In this document: one piece after another, positions 50,694-50,969 of the stretch | How positions within the stretch are numbered: the stretch's first letter is position 1 | Layout of the letters: every line of letters begins with the position of its first letter | The notes under the pieces: model-generated | Seen by the model: the letters and a program-made list of their open reading frames with translations, nothing else | What the model was told of the DNA's origin: nothing | The model's database searches: none | Assembly: GCA_964550895.1 (NCBI GenBank) | Contig: CAZKAP010000025.1 | Span: 1-50,969 of the forward strand | Reading direction: 5' to 3' | Length of the DNA: 50,969 nucleotides | From: CAZKAP01 sp964550895 | Lineage (GTDB): Bacteria > Bacteroidota > Bacteroidia > Flavobacteriales > Flavobacteriaceae | Made by a program: the position numbers and the translations under genes

Positions 50694-50969
50694 ATGAACA
50701 TTTTAGTCCCAGTAGATTTTTCAAAGTACTCCGACCGTGCCCTGAAGGTGGCAGCTACTCTGGCCCGACGCATGGACGGATCCATCACGGCCCTTCATAT
50801 GTTGGAGATTTCACCCTCGCTGCTGGGTACCTCGGATTATCTGCCCCAGGAACAGACCCTGTTCCTGATGAAGATGGCGGAGAAACAATTCGCAGGTTTC
50901 CTCGAGAAGCCCTACCTGCAAGGGGTCTCTGTGACTCCGATCATCAAGCATTTTAAGGTCTTTAGCGAA
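50694..50969 (+). CDS. universal stress protein, N-terminal part (runs off the window)
   Basis: The first 92 codons are present, starting MNILVPVDFSKYSDRALKVA, the UspA N-terminal strand and helix. It starts 15 nt after the hemN stop in the same direction, and is probably co-transcribed. A paralogue of the usp at 47151 is likely. The C-terminal nucleotide-binding signature would lie beyond the window. Confidence 0.85.
   Translation, partial: MNILVPVDFSKYSDRALKVAATLARRMDGSITALHMLEISPSLLGTSDYLPQEQTLFLMKMAEKQFAGFLEKPYLQGVSVTPIIKHFKVFSE

Noticed and set aside
1..50969. CRISPR arrays, tRNA or rRNA genes, prophage or insertion sequences
   Set aside because: I looked for repeated spacers, cloverleaf-type sequences, transposase motifs and long terminal repeats and saw none. 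A tRNA scan was not possible here.

Overview
The window looks like chromosomal DNA of a marine-type member of the Flavobacteriaceae (Bacteroidota). The support is a SusC/SusD pair, a type IX secretion C-terminal sorting domain, DUF6090 and DUF2452 proteins, a clade-X-like phosphofructokinase, SPII lipoproteins with Bacteroidota-style signals, and promoters of the Bacteroidota type (TTTG, about 19 nt, TAnnTTTG) instead of -35/-10 boxes. GC content is moderate to high for the family. A run of 10 N at 17642-17651 shows that this is a draft assembly. I see no rRNA, tRNA, CRISPR array, insertion sequence or prophage.

Layout. 1-8.8 kb is a mixed housekeeping and accessory stretch: a small repeat lipoprotein, a GMC-type oxidoreductase, an MFS transporter, a lipoprotein broken by an in-frame TAG, an OprP-like porin, a decayed HEIGH-type metallopeptidase, a CPBP membrane protease, a DUF4345 protein, an unknown protein and a Nudix hydrolase. 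8.8-18.1 kb holds a large secreted BNR/sortilin-like protein, a medium-chain reductase, a DUF6090 protein, proC, a Dps protein and several small unknowns. 18.4-28.4 kb is a sulfur island: a Crp/Fnr regulator with a Cys cluster, a SulP permease, a metallo-beta-lactamase/double-rhodanese protein, a rhodanese, a sulfide:quinone oxidoreductase, an isoprenylcysteine-methyltransferase-like protein, a large zinc protease and two YeeE/YedE half-permeases. 28.5-30.6 kb holds a pterin pair (PTPS and folE), a glutathione peroxidase and a DUF2452 protein. 30.6-42.3 kb is a polysaccharide utilisation locus for an alpha-glucan: lacI facing susC-susD-susE-GH13-esterase. 42.3-48 kb is a tight minus-strand run usp-SLC13-pckA-pfk. 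48.3 kb to the end carries tonB, hemN and the start of a second usp.

The most striking signal is in the sulfur island. The regulator gene, the MBL-rhodanese gene and the SQR gene each have an inverted repeat of the form TGTAAC-N4-GTTACA upstream (two near-perfect, one with a degenerate right arm). In all three the repeat ends exactly 21 nt before a TAnnTT-type -7 element, which places its centre near -42, the classical class II activator position. This predicts an autoregulated Crp/Fnr-type sulfide or persulfide regulon, with a CxxxxxCC motif in the regulator as a possible sensing site. hemN has a different, FNR-like half-palindrome (CTGAC-ATTT-ATCAT) at the same distance from its -7 element.

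The alpha-glucan locus and the usp-SLC13-pckA-pfk run sit tail to tail. Together they cover outer-membrane capture and cleavage of glucan, then central steps of glycolysis and gluconeogenesis.
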